A stretch of 64,000 nucleotides of DNA from the NCBI RefSeq assembly GCF_019112545.1, contig NW_025064880.1, positions 124,001-188,000 on the forward strand, given 5' to 3'. Shown in pieces: positions 35,516-47,660 of this stretch. This DNA is from Guyanagaster necrorhizus (lineage: Eukaryota > Basidiomycota > Agaricomycetes > Agaricales > Physalacriaceae). The notes below the pieces were generated by a model. The model was not told the origin of the DNA and searched no databases. It worked only from the letters and a program-made list of their open reading frames with translations. Position 1 is the stretch's first letter. Each line of letters begins with the position of its first letter. A program made the translations under genes and the position numbers.

Positions 35516-37766
35516 TCAATCGACAACGACCAGCCCGTCGAAACTCTTCTTCATCACCGATTTCTTCATGACATTCAAGGGATTAAATTCATCTTCCTTC
35601 TTTACCTTCTCATTGCCCTCTGCGACCTTCTCCCATCCCTCAAGTTCCCCCTCCTCACACTCTCCCATGAACACTTTCATTAACGCAGGCGAGAATCCAT
35701 TCATCAAAGCAATTCCCTTGCGCTCCGCCATGACTTGCGTAGTACCGTATCGGGAGAGATCCCAAAAGACAAGTTGAGGCACCTCATACCCTGCCGCCTT
35801 GTACGCCTTCTCGATCATATCGTAGTTGGTCTCCCAAGCCGCAGGATCGCTCGACTGGCCGTCTGCCTCATCAAACTGCATATCCGAGAACACAAAGAAC
35901 CGCTTGATCATATCCTCCTGCTTGATGTTGTGCTTGATAGCAAGAGGAAGGAGAAGATCCATAAAGACTGCATTGAAGTTTGTGTTCATCTCCCAGTTCG
36001 TCTCGACCATCCCGGCAACGGTATCGTAGAGCGACTTGGTAGGATCCAGACGGATGAATTCAGGACGACGAGAAAAGGTGATGAAGCCATCGTTGAAAGG
36101 CGCTTTGGAAAGTTTGGAGAGAACCAGCGACAGGGCTAGAGCGGGCAGGATGGGATCTTTGGCATCGCTGTGTTGGAAACTTCCCATGGAACCAGAGACG
36201 TCGCACAAAGCAATAGCGTTGTCGATGGATCCCGACTCACGGAGTCTGGAGATAAGAGTGTTCCACTGAGCCTCTGCTACACGCACTTTGTTCTCGGCAA
36301 TGGTCTTTTTGAACTCTGCGAGCTTTGGATACTTTTCTGATGCCCCGCGATCAGCTGAGTGTGCAACTATTTGGTGCAGGATTTCATTGGGCATGAGGGT
36401 TGCACCACTAATAGTTTTCTTTCCGCTCTCAACCTCAATCATGTAATCCTGGAAGCCCTCGGGATCATGCTTGAAGAACCGTTCGCTGTTGTTCTTCATA
36501 CACACTGAGGGGACACGGGTGTATTTGATCTCATCCCACCGATTCGCCGACATGTATGTCTCGGGTATCTCAGAGGCTGTACGAAGAGGGGTGAGAACCC
36601 AACGCTGGAAGAATGAACGAAGGATAGAGGCCTTTTCGAAGGGGTGGACGGTAGAAGACTCGAGAGACGAGGGGAACATGATGGGGAGGCTCGCGCGCGA
36701 ATTATACATGAGGTAGCTGATGGCTGTAGTAATGTTAGTGAACCGGTCATGGGAACCGCCTGCACTCGGTGCCCATTTTCCGACCAGAGAGAGCTGACGA
36801 AGATGGGAGAGACGACCGGCCTCCGTGGGGATGGACTCTGACTGGGTCAACAAAGAAATATCCATGCAGAGACGAGCGGCAAATAGACGAGCAACAGCGA
36901 TGTATAGGGCCCGATATTTAGGTTCCTTGAGCTTGGATGCGAGAGTCTCATACCGTTCCAACCCACGAGCCGCTCGCGCCTCTCGAGCCTGACGCTGACT
37001 CTCCTTGTTGTGCTCTTCCGGGTTCTGGCGCGGTTCAGTTTTGGCGCGTTTGTCAGTAGGCGGGCGACGGCCAGCGCGGTAGCCTTTGCCCCGTCGCTTG
37101 GCAAGTGCGGCCCGACCACCACGATGAAGGAAGGTGGATTCATCTGACCCGAGTTCATCAACTGTGGCAAGTGCGAGGATGTTGAGCAAGTCTTTCCAAT
37201 ATCCATGGGCACGACCAGTATCGTTTTTGATTTTGTCGTTGAAGCAGACGGGCTCATAGAGGAGATGGAGATTGGAAATGGCGGTACGAGGATGATTGTC
37301 GTACAACCACCCAAAGGCACTGAAAGAAAAGATGAGCCACTGGGAAAAGAATGTAGTGATGGAAGACTTGCCGGTAGAAGGCCTCCTTTTCACCCTTGCC
37401 GTCGGGAACGCTCCTCAGCTGCCAGATGAGACGAAGGGTGAGGGGCGCATCCTCTGCCCAAGACTTGCTCAGCACTTCCGCAAGATTGTCCTTTTGGAAT
37501 CCGTCCAAGGCCCTGAAAGCATCAAGGGTAGGCGAGAGGGTGGACTCCAAGGTAGGCGCCATGTTCTCCGTGAGTGTTTGGTTTGCGGTAGCATGGAGAG
37601 CCTGCATCATGGGATTGGTTGATACCGCGACAGGCTCAGTGAAGGCCTCGGTAACGGAAGCGCGCTTTGGTGGAAGGATGTCGAGAAAGGCAGGGTCGTA
37701 GAGCTCTGGAATATCCGGCAAGACGACTCGCTGAGTGGTAGCTGCGATAGAGGACGTAGAGGCCAT
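35516..37766 (-). CDS. DUF2828 protein with a von Willebrand A-type domain
   Basis: Two exons (one intron at about 37324-37378) encode about 730 aa. The N-terminal half is helical and belongs to DUF2828, with DAPLTLRLIWQLRSVPDGKGE, YDNHPRTAISNLHLLYE and YWKDLLNILALATVDE. A basic linker (KRRGKGYRAGRRPP) follows. The C-terminal part is vWA-like, with the metal-ion site DVSGSMGSFQ, a TNFNAVFMDLLLP block, RFFVFSDMQFDEA and a final VFMGECEEGELEGWEKV. The helical-plus-vWA layout is reminiscent of TROVE/Ro60-type RNA-binding rings, but I infer no RNA role from sequence alone. The start at 37766 opens MASTSSIAATTQRVVLPD. Long DUF2828 genes are common in fungi and their cellular function is not established. 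Confidence 0.9.
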
Positions 37767-38019
37767 TTTGAATACTGGGATATAGGAGTTCTGGCAGTTC
37801 CCAAATGGCCTTTTATACCAGACCTAATGCGGCACCGAGCCAAAGACGTCAACATATTTGACTGGTAGCTAGCCGGAAAGGACCAGCAATCCTTTAGGAA
37901 TGACTCACGCTCACTCATATTCATCGGAGCCGCAAGTGTCACTATGACTGGTAATGCTGTAATAAAGAGTATGGTCAATAAATAATTCATCTACGACAGT
38001 AGCAGTACATCGTCCATCA

Positions 38020-41000
38020 TCATCGTCGTCTACTTCCTCGTGTCGTGTAAACATTTCTAGCATCCGTCAATGTCCCCGTTATGGCTCTGGAGCTCTTTGT
38101 AGAATACTTCATGTCCCCTTTCATTATTGGTTGTGGTATTGTTGGATATGACACGGAAGATGCAGAAGAAACCAGCGACACCGGCGGCTCCGGTGAACTG
38201 GGTGATTGAACAGAGGACGTCGATAGTGTATCCTCGATCGCCATAGCAATATCGTCCTCCTCTGGTAGAGGAAGATGCTCCGTCAAAAAGGTCTCACTAT
38301 CGACAGACGAGAGCCCCGTCTGCCGCCACGCCTTGAGCAAGTCATCGCGACTTTTGGTGAGCTCCCAGTGGTCGACATATTCCCATATTTTTCCACGAGG
38401 CGTAGATCCCGTCGGCACGTCGTCTTTGGCACCTTCCTCTGCCAAGGAACGCGTTGCACCGTCCAAAGAAGACACTTGTGAATTTGCGGCATCTTTCAAG
38501 TTCGTGATCGTATTATTGAGACTGGAAGCCTATAAGAATAACTTGAGTACGATGTTCTCGAAAGAGAAAAACATAAATTTTCCAGTACCATAGACGATAC
38601 CTGGCTCACGAAGCATTCGGTATTACGAGATGTTGATGCAAGACCACGGTCAAGTGATCGACATTCGGATTGAACGTCCACGCCCAGAGCCTTAGTCATT
38701 TCGATTCGAGCGCGTTTGGCACGTTGATGTTGTTCGAAACCTGGCTCGTCCATGAATGGTTATCAAACACGTACAGAAAGGATTCATACTTGTAGAACAA
38801 GACTGTATCATGTCCTGAGTTTGTTGTTGTATCGTATTTGAATACGACGTTATTGATCCAGAAACGTTGGTATTCAGAGAAGAAAGCTCAGTGGTGACAG
38901 TCTCTTTAGCTTGATGTAGGTTCTGAAATCTAATAAGAAACATCATACCCGCAAGAAAACAAATGCTTACTTTGAGGGCACCGTCTCTTGTGCGCTTGAC
39001 GTCTCCGCTTCTCTTCTCCAGGGTGATCGCCACTTTGGAACCTTCGCTATCCATATCATTCAGAGCGCTATTTTGCTTCGCTATGAATTCCTTCATAGAT
39101 TCAGCGCCCTTTTCATTTGCAACCAGAACGCCCTTTACAGCTGCCCTGAGCCCCTTATCCCTCTCCATCACAAAATCCCCAAGCAACCCAGATATCCGCT
39201 GGACCAGTTGGCTCTTTGATTTGTCCGCGCTAATTCGCTCGTTTTCGATCATTATTGTCAAGGCTTCATTCTGCTCGCGCAACCGCCGGATCTCGGCATT
39301 CGCAGCGTTTGAACCCAGAGACTGCACGGCAGAAAGTCCTTCCCGTTCTGCTTCAATGAACTGGAGGGCATCACTCAGGATACTCTCAACTAATTGGACC
39401 ATCGCTTTCAAAGCATTCTCCACTCCGTCGAAAGCATTAACCCCTGCGGTCTCCACTTTGGCGCACAGCTGTACACAAGTGGAACTTAGACTTGTACCCC
39501 ATGATCCAAAGCCATCTTTGAAAGTCTCGTGCGTCTCCTGCATGGTCTTCTTCACAACCGTGAGCGCTTGATCTTCGCAGTCGTCCTGGGCGCGTACATC
39601 GTTGAGCGATTCTTGGACTCGTTTCAGATATTCGTGGATACGTTGTGAATACAACGCAAGGTTTGACAGTTCGGAAGATCCAAATTGTTTGGCTTCTTGT
39701 CGCAATTTACTGACATTTGCGGATGAAGTGCACATGAATTCATCAAGGTGTCGCGAGAGAAGCTGTATCGCCGATGTGATGCTTCTACCATGTGTCACAA
39801 CAGCCTCCGCGTTCGAATCCATGACATCAGCTTTACGTTCTGTGAGGAGTTGTACGTCAATTATTACACCGATCTCATTGGCACATGGAACGTACCAAGT
39901 TTGTTGAACAAACTTCCAACATCGGCGATGCTTTCGTGAGCTACGGCCTTCAACCCTCCAGCAACCGTGTCAAGCATACCTTCGGTCGTCTGGAATGCTC
40001 GGCGAACTACAAGTTCTTCTTCGAGCACACCTTTGACTGACAGAAGTTCAGCCTTCTTCTCTTCCAGGACCTTTTCAGTAGATCTTAGGTGCTCCCTCGT
40101 GTCCTTCAACTCGGCTTCTCTGAGCTTCAGTCTTCCAATGCTCTCTTCAAACTCCTCTCGCACGACTTTCATCTGTCCCTCCACAATCTCCACTTGCTTC
40201 CTCGCCTCGAGGATCTCACTCTCCCGCAGCTCCTGCTCAGCGGTCATTTGATTCCATGTCTCTTCAGAGAAAAATATGCCATTCTTTTCTCGTGCAGCAA
40301 GGACGTCGGCTTTCAGACGCTCAATCTCTGCAACGTACTCTTTTAGGAGGGAGTTGCGCGTCATGCGTTGATTGAGTTCAGGCTTGTTGCGGATAGATTT
40401 GGCCCTCATCGCATAGTCAAGGGTCGACAGCGTCTCTTCGATGTTGGAACGAGCGGGGGAGACGGTGGCAATGATACAAGTCTTTGTGCGGCCTCCGAGC
40501 GAGTCTTGAAGGAGTCGCGTAAGTTTAGATTCCCTGTATAGGTATCAGATGAAATCATTTCGAATCAAGAAACCCCGACCTGTAGGGAACGTGTTGCGCC
40601 TTATCAACCAGAGCGTTTATCACACGTCCTAATGTCAACAAGCTCTGGTTGATCATTCCAGCCTCACGGGCGCGCGCATTCTGAGCCCCGGACCGTCCAA
40701 TGTTTTCAGACCCCGCCAAATCAACCATGTTCAGTTTTCCGGTCCTAAGTAAATCCTCGCCAACGACACCATTGTCTTTGGTGTGAACAGTGATAGAGAA
40801 AATAGAATGCGACCGACTAGAGTGGTCATTGAATTTCGTTGCAGCTACTTGGCGCCTGTCACTTCCCTTGGTCAAGACCGCCAATGCATCAGCGGAATCT
40901 TTGACAGGTATTTCTTCGATACCTTGTATGAAAACACCACGCTTGTTGGCATCATCGAAAATTTTCAAACCAGCATCTGCATTTTTGGAGGTGTCCTTGG

Positions 41001-41766
41001 ACATCAGCTGCGTACTCCCTGTTGAAACAGGAAGATCGGGCGCCAAAAGGTCACGGAGTTCTTCGTTATATAGTTCAATGTAGGAGATCTTAACGCTGAA
41101 ATCGGACCCGGACGTCTCCAGAGCATGAAATAGTCGGAAGAGAACGCGTGGAATCATGCCAGCATGCACTGAGGGGTTACCCATGGCCGTAGGAACCAAG
41201 TCGCCATGCATCGTGTAGCTGAAACCAAAATGTGAATGTAAATTGACAAGTTGTTGGTGGTCCTCACGTTTTTCCGGTCCCTGTCTGACCGTATGCAAAC
41301 AGTGTGCAATTATACCCCATCAACACCTGCTCCAACATTGGACTAACGACTTCATGGTATATCAATGCCTGGTCTGCTTCAGGGCCGAAGACGAGATCGA
41401 AAGGGTACGTGCGAATAGGTGGGAGAGTAACAAGACCCAAAGTGGAGGTCGGAGCTGTCGTTTCAATGGACACCTGGTTACTTTTGGCTCCATTCGAAGT
41501 AACAATGATCGGACTATTGCTTTCGACTTCGCGCTCTGAGCGTCGCCGACACCGTAAAACAACCTGTATATTCGATTCCGGATCATCTTTCTGCCTCGAC
41601 AGGACGGTTGTCGCTGGTTTCTGGGGTCTTGACGTTGATGGCACAGGTAGTGACGGATTCTCTGTTGGGGACGACGTTTTGGCCATGGCTGAACGGGAGC
41701 GCGGTGGCTGCGGTGGGGCCTGATTGTTATTCTTCGAGCGCGACGACGGGGGACGACGCGTAGCCA
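38020..41766 (-). CDS. kinesin-5 (BimC/Eg5 family) mitotic motor
   Basis: Multi-exon gene for a homotetrameric plus-end motor that pushes spindle poles apart. The start [12 protein letters not shown] leads a long Ser/Pro N-terminal extension. The motor domain then begins [11 protein letters not shown] and has the P-loop YGQTGTGKT at an exon end, then [24 protein letters not shown] (switch I), [16 protein letters not shown] (switch II) and [15 protein letters not shown]. The next exon gives [16 protein letters not shown] into the neck, followed by long coiled coils (about 40400-38800). Near the C-terminus a BimC box appears: [18 protein letters not shown], the Cdk1-type TP site typical of this family. 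It stops at 38020. Intron 41270-41215 interrupts just after the P-loop. It shares a 172-bp divergent region with ELF1. Confidence 0.95.
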
Positions 41767-41938
41767 TCGCAAAAAAAAGGCGAGCGTAACAGAGAGATGG
41801 TGGACAAACGGGAGTTGCAGTTGCAGGCCAAACAAACGTGGACAATACGAACTCCGCTTGGCGCGTCATACACGTGACCTTGTCCTCTTTCCATTTGAGG
41901 AGCCTCGACTACGGTTGACTGCTTGCTTTAGCGACACC
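41767..41938. promoter_or_regulatory. divergent intergenic region between kinesin-5 and ELF1
   Basis: The two start codons are 172 bp apart on opposite strands. The region includes a CACGTGAC element near 41871 that could bind a bHLH-type factor. No TATA box is visible. Confidence 0.45.
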
Positions 41939-42368
41939 ATGGGCAAACGTAAAAAATCGTCGAGGAAACCGGGTCCGACGAGGAAAAAGGAGCCACTTGG
42001 TGCGTATAGCATGCATTCATGGTCTCACAGATGCTCACAAGAGACACAGACATTACGTTCACATGCCTTTTCTGCCACCACGACAAGTCAGTGTCAGTGA
42101 GAATGGACAGGAAAGAAGGAGTTGCCCAGCTGATTTGCAAGGTCTGCGACCAGCGATTCCAGAGCAAAGTTAACCGTATGCTATCTGTGCACCTATCCTG
42201 AGATTGCACCCTGACTCATTCCTAGATCTCACCGAACCCATCGACATATATTCCGAATGGATCGATGCTGCAGATGCGGCACAGTCAGGCGAGCCAGTTG
42301 TCCGATGCCCTACCGCCTCATCCAGCCGTGCTCGAGCACCACCATCAGCCGGAAGCGATGACGATTGA
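41939..42368 (+). CDS. ELF1: ELF1/ELOF1 transcription elongation factor
   Basis: Small three-exon gene for the zinc-binding elongation factor that binds RNA polymerase II on chromatin. Exon 1 gives MGKRKKSSRKPGPTRKKEPL. An intron (about 42001-42051, GTGCGT...AG) joins DTDITFTCLFCHHDKSV. The zinc site is CLFC plus CKVC in QLICKVCDQRFQSKV. After a second intron, LTEPIDIYSEWIDAADAA completes the fold, and a short serine-rich acidic tail ends at 42368. The family core of about 80 residues is complete. It lies between two kinesin genes. Confidence 0.94.
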
Positions 42369-42686
42369 ACTTCTGGCTGTACTCTTGCATTTAACTTCTC
42401 GATAGTAATATATGTACTTTCCCTTCAGCAAGTGTATACTATCTACGATTTTGCATTGTTCCCAGAACACGCTGTTGCAGCGTTGCTTGGGCTGTTTTAG
42501 GCGAGCTCAGTTGAGCCGTAGTAACACGGCAACAAATGCAAACATACATCCGCCTTTGATCCCAATCGTCTTTCTTTCCGTCACTCACGCCCTTTGCATT
42601 CGCTCCGTTTCCTTCTTTTTACATTTATTGCCTCTTCTGCATTCTTTATTCTTTAGAGCGGCCCCTATAATAGAGTTGGTCCCGCC
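42369..42686. other. intergenic upstream of kinesin-1
   Basis: 318 bp that should hold the ELF1 3' UTR and the kinesin-1 promoter. Pyrimidine-rich tracts lie before the kinesin-1 ATG, which has a strong CCGCCATGG context. Confidence 0.5.
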
Positions 42687-45600
42687 ATGGCCACCACAGG
42701 CAACAACATCAAAGTCGTTTGTAGGTACGGCATCTCGCATCGTCGAGTTCCCATTGTCACTCACCTTTGCCATCCTACTCTAGATTTCGGCCTCCCAACG
42801 CGATAGAACAACGTGAAGGTGGAGAAAACGTTGTCGCGTTCGATGACAATCTCACCACAGTCAAATTACGGTCGACATCACTCACGTCGGGTCCCGAGAA
42901 GGATGGCTTCACTTTCGACCGAGTCTTTCCAATGGGCACGAAGCAGCATGAGGTGTTCGACTATGGCGTGAAAGAGTGAGTGCTATTCTTTCATATATAA
43001 CATGCAGCACTGAATAGGGTAACCCAGTATCGTCAAAGGTAATGCCAGATCGCACGTCATATTGCAGTTCTCTGTGATATCCTTGTCAATATATTTCTCA
43101 TACTCTGCGCTCTGTAGATGTACTGGATGGGTACAATGGTACCGTCTTCGCCTATGGTCAAACGGGAAGCGGAAAGACATTCACCATGATGGTCTGTCAT
43201 ACCCTCTGCCACCATCTTCATGAACAACAATAACTCACCATCTTCAGGGTGCTGACATTGACTCCGATGACCTCAAGGGTATAATTCCACGAATAACTGA
43301 ACAGATCTTCCAGTCCATCGTAGAAAGTGACGCGCACCTGGAATACCTTGTGAAAGCGTCGTACATGGAAATTTATTTGGAGAAAATCCGTGATTTGCTG
43401 GCTCGTACGTCACCGTATCGTTTGCTTTGTTACCCTTTCTATAACGCTAATAACTTTGTTCCGGATATCAGCTCAGAATGATAACTTGCAAGTTCATGAA
43501 GAGAAGTCAAAAGGTGTATACGTCAAGAACCTGTCCGACTACTATGTCAGTAGTGCGAGAGAAGTGTATGAAATCATGCGAACTGGTGGTGAAGCACGAG
43601 TTGTATCATCAACAGGTAGGTCGCTTTGAACATCACTGAGTGGCGCTTAGCATATTACTTCCATAGACATGAATGCCGAATCGTCTCGGTCTCACAGTAT
43701 CTTCCTCATCACTATTGAGCAACGCAATACGGAGACTGGCGCTCGGAAAACTGGAAACCTTTACCTCGTTGATTTAGCCGGTTCGGAAAAAGTTGGTAAG
43801 ACAGGAGCCTCTGGCCAGACGTTGGAGGAGGCAAAGAAAATTAACAAATCTTTGTCTGCTCTTGGCATGGTTATCAATGCTTTAACCGATGCAAAGGTTT
43901 TCACTTTTTATCTTCCTCTTGATCGTGCTTCTGACAAAGGAACAGGTCAAATACATTCCCTACCGTGACTCCAAGCTCACGCGTATCCTCCAAGAATCGC
44001 TGGGAGGAAACTCACGCACGACCCTCATCATTAACTGTTCTCCGTCGTCTTACAATGAAGCCGAAACTCTGTCTACGCTACGCTTCGGTATTCGGGCGAA
44101 ATCCATCAAGAACTCTGCCCGCGTCAACACCGAACTGTCGCCTTTGGAACTCAAGGGACTCCTCAGCAAAGCGCAGGCTGCCAACACATCATACCAGAAA
44201 TATATCGCCGCTCTTGAAGCAGAGCTTGCTGTCTGGCGTTCTGGCGGACATGTCGAAGAGGTAGAGTGGGCAACGCCAGGTAAGCATGGTTCGCCAGCAG
44301 CCCCAGCAGCACCTATGAAGAAGATTCCTTCATCTTCATCACCCTCAACCCCGGCTTCTTCATCACGCAGTTTAACACCAGTTCCCGTGAACCCCACTAT
44401 AGAGGGAATGCGATCTGATGACAGCCGCCCTCAAACGCCCACCGTGGTTGGCCTGGAGAAGGACGAGCGGGAGGACTTCTTGCGAAGAGAGAACGAGATT
44501 AGCGACCAGCTTGCCGAGAGGGAGAGCGCTTTAGTTGCAGCAGAGAAGCTTGTGAAGGAGTTGAAAGAAGAGCTTGTGTTTTTGAAGGAACAAGAGGCTT
44601 CCGTCAACCAGGTTTGTACTCATGCGAAACAAGGAAGTAAAGCTCATACTGTCCTTCGTGATATAGGAGAACAAGTCGATGTCCAGTCAGATCAACGAGC
44701 TTAGACTGCAAGTTGAACGGTTGGACTACGACAACAAAGAGGGTGTCATCACCATAGACATCCTCAAAGAGCAGAATGCAGATAGCAAGAATGAACTGGA
44801 GGAACTGAAGAAACTGATTGCGGAACTTAAGTCTGCTCCGAAAGAATCATCCGCTGAAGATAAAGAGAAACGCAAACAGGAAAAGATGGCGCTCATGATG
44901 GCCAAATTCGACACGGTACGTGACCTGTCCTTGCTTACTCATACTACCGCTTACCCTAATAATAACTACAGCAAGGTGCCTTTTCCGAGAAAGATGATCA
45001 ATTGCGGCAGATTCTCGCGAAGTTGGATGCAGCCGACTCTGTTTCCTCACTAACGACGGATGATCTCACGGCCATTAGAAGGCAATTAGCCGACGGGCAA
45101 AGCCTCGTTAGAGAGACCGTTGACAGGCTTAGACAGAGTCAGGAGGAGAACGAAATGATGATACGCAGGAGAGATGAACTAGAAAGTCGTGTTGCCTCAC
45201 TGGAAACTGAGTACGAAGAGCTTCTTGGTAAGTTTTTAAAAATTTCTGCTTTGGAAATTTTGTTCCTGACATGCATATGTTTAATAGAGAAGACCATCCA
45301 TGACGAAGAAACCAGTAACGTTGATGTTGCAGAGTCTATGGTCGATCTTAAGGTATATATATATGCCTTTGCCTTTCACCACATCAACTGATACTGTTTT
45401 GCACCCCAGAACAAACTCGAGGCACAATACGCGGCGAAACGCGATGCCCATCTCAGCGAAGTCGTAGATCTTAAGCAACAGCTTGACATGAGAGCGAATG
45501 AGGTCCGAAGTTTGAATGCCTCCATTGAGAGTTTGAAGAGTGTCAACGAGGAACTTAAGGTCAGCCTTTTCATCTGTTAACTTACTTACCTTATTGACCA

Positions 45601-46593
45601 GAGCGGCTATACCCAGCGCGCCTTTGCCGTAACATCCGCCGGTATTGAAGGTGGTAAGAACCTTGCCGAGAGTGCCCAAGATCTCGAGCGCACGCGAAAG
45701 GCTATCAACGTTCAATTAGCGGAATTCGACGGCGTCAAGAAGTCTCTCATGCGAGATTTGCAAAATCGGTGTGAGAAGGTGAGCACCTATTTCAGACATG
45801 CCCGATTTGTATTTGTAATAGTACGTACCCTTCAGGTTGTTGAGTTGGAAATCCAGTTGGACGAGATCAAGGAGCAATACAACAACGTGATTCGAAACAG
45901 TAACAGCAAAGCCCAGCAGAAGAAGATGGCATTCCTAGAACGGAATTTGGAGCAACTGACCTTGGTGCAGAAACAGGTGCGTTGATACAAGTGGCGTCGA
46001 CATATCGTGTGACTGATATAAGGTTAGCTTGTTGATCAGAACTCCTCCCTAAAGAAGGAGGCTGGAATTGCGGAACGCAAGCTGCTTGCGCGAAACGAAC
46101 GGATACAGAACTTGGAGGCCCTCCTTCAAGATGCTGACCGAAGATTATCCGTGCAGAATCAGAAATTCGAGGCTCAACTTCAGGCTGTTAAGGAACGACT
46201 CGATCAGGCTCGCGGTAGGCGGTAATTGCATTCTCACTTCTTGTCTCATCTCGATTTTTTGTTTAGCACAAAAGGCGGCGACAACGTCTTCATTGAATTT
46301 TGGTCGTATCGCCAAGCCTCTAAGAGGTGGGGGCGGGACTGTGTCTTCGACATCAGTGCCTGGGCCCATCAGTGGAGGTAGTAGCACCAATGCTAACCCA
46401 TTGGCCAGACTTCAGAACGAAGAAACAGGGTAATGTGCCATCTGTATCTTGGTCCGAACAATACTAACCGTCGTTGGCATTCGCCGTTCACTTTGACAGT
46501 TCCGGAGGTATGTGCATTTGCCAGTGTCATAGAATCAGGATTCATCATGTCTTTGTAGCTAAGCGGGCGTCGTGGTTCTTCAACTCTCGGTGA
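42687..46593 (+). CDS. conventional kinesin (kinesin-1 heavy chain)
   Basis: Multi-exon gene for the plus-end transport motor of hyphal vesicles and organelles. It starts [12 protein letters not shown], then [14 protein letters not shown]. The motor has [18 protein letters not shown] (P-loop), [29 protein letters not shown] (switch I), [16 protein letters not shown] (switch II), [15 protein letters not shown] and the fungal-type [20 protein letters not shown] neck and a Ser/Pro hinge follow, then coiled-coil exons to about 46200. The C-terminal end is typical of fungal kinesin-1 tails. The last coding steps are [10 protein letters not shown], an 8-nt exon at 46500-46507, and [11 protein letters not shown] with TGA at 46591-46593. 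Joining the flanking exons through the 8-nt exon keeps the frame. Fungal kinesin-1 acts without light chains. Confidence 0.95.
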
Positions 46594-47660
46594 AGTACAC
46601 AAACTGTTGCCGTGGTGGATCTTACCCTTCTTCCTGTTTTTATCTCTCGCATAGCATCTATTATCTTTCTCTAATGCAGCATTTTCCATGCATGAATTTT
46701 TACTGTATACGTGGCGTGATCGCCTGTGCATCTGAGATGCACAAGCCACTGCGGCAATCGTCGCGCACTTTCGGGACCACCTTGTTCCATAGGCTCCCAT
46801 CAGACGTGACATCGAACCGGTTGGGGCCTCCGTAATATTTGGGCACACCTTGAGCATCACAAGTGGTACTTATTTTGGCCTGTGATTTGACAGAATATAA
46901 TGGTGATAAGATCGGACCAAAATGGGTCGGATCCGTCGGCGAGGTGGGAAGCACGACCCTGTACCGAAGAAAAAAATATGATTTTTATGCGGATTTTTCT
47001 GACTTTTTCTTGCGTTGCTGCCGGAGTCAAGTCAAGGAGCAACGGCTGAAAGATTGACGGGAAGGATTGTCCGGAAGCATTGCAATTATTACGTCACTGA
47101 CGCGCCTAGCTTCGAATTGGAAAAGAAGGACGAGATAAGTTCCCCGTGCCACGCGAGATTTCCTCATTTGATTCCGTTGAAACGCGAGCCAAGATTTTAT
47201 TTTATTCCTCTATATTGCCTCCGGTGTTACTTTTTTTAAATATTTTCTAGGAGAAACGGTTCATTTTTGCCTTTGCCAAAGTTTTGGCTCAGTTTCGCGT
47301 CCTTCCTCGACGTGCCGCTCTTTCCTTTCTCTCCTATCTGCTTCCTTCCGGTCCTAGCTGTCTGCCTTTCCTCTCGCCTCGTAAGTCGCGTCTCTGGCCT
47401 CCATTTCGCTCTAGCAACCCCCCTGTGCCCTATCACGTTCTCATATTCGCCCTCTTTTGGCCACCGTGTGTTTCGCCTAGGTTTACGTCGTGTTTTCCAG
47501 CAAACAATCATCGTATCTTCCTTGTTGACTACCATAGTCCCTCATCCATTCCCAGCATCGTAATTTAGCCTTCTGGCTACACCAAGTGAGTGCCATGCCA
47601 GCTGGACTTCTGTTCACCTCTCAATGGCGTAGACTTATTATATAGCACCTATTTTCGTCA
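46594..47660. other. intergenic upstream of the PUF gene
   Basis: About 1.07 kb. No gene is recognised. The right part (47260-47650) is pyrimidine-rich and probably holds the promoter and 5' leader of the PUF gene. Short ORFs at 46863-47239 have no motif. Confidence 0.45.

Noticed and set aside
37607..37990. minus ORF starting with a signal-peptide-like MNYLLTILFITALPVIV
   Set aside because: It runs into the DUF2828 gene in another frame and has no conserved mature part. The hydrophobic start alone is weak evidence for a secreted protein.
38963..39571. 202-aa open frame on the plus strand
   Set aside because: It is the antisense shadow of the kinesin-5 coiled-coil exon, which has strong family support. 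The plus-strand frame has no motif.
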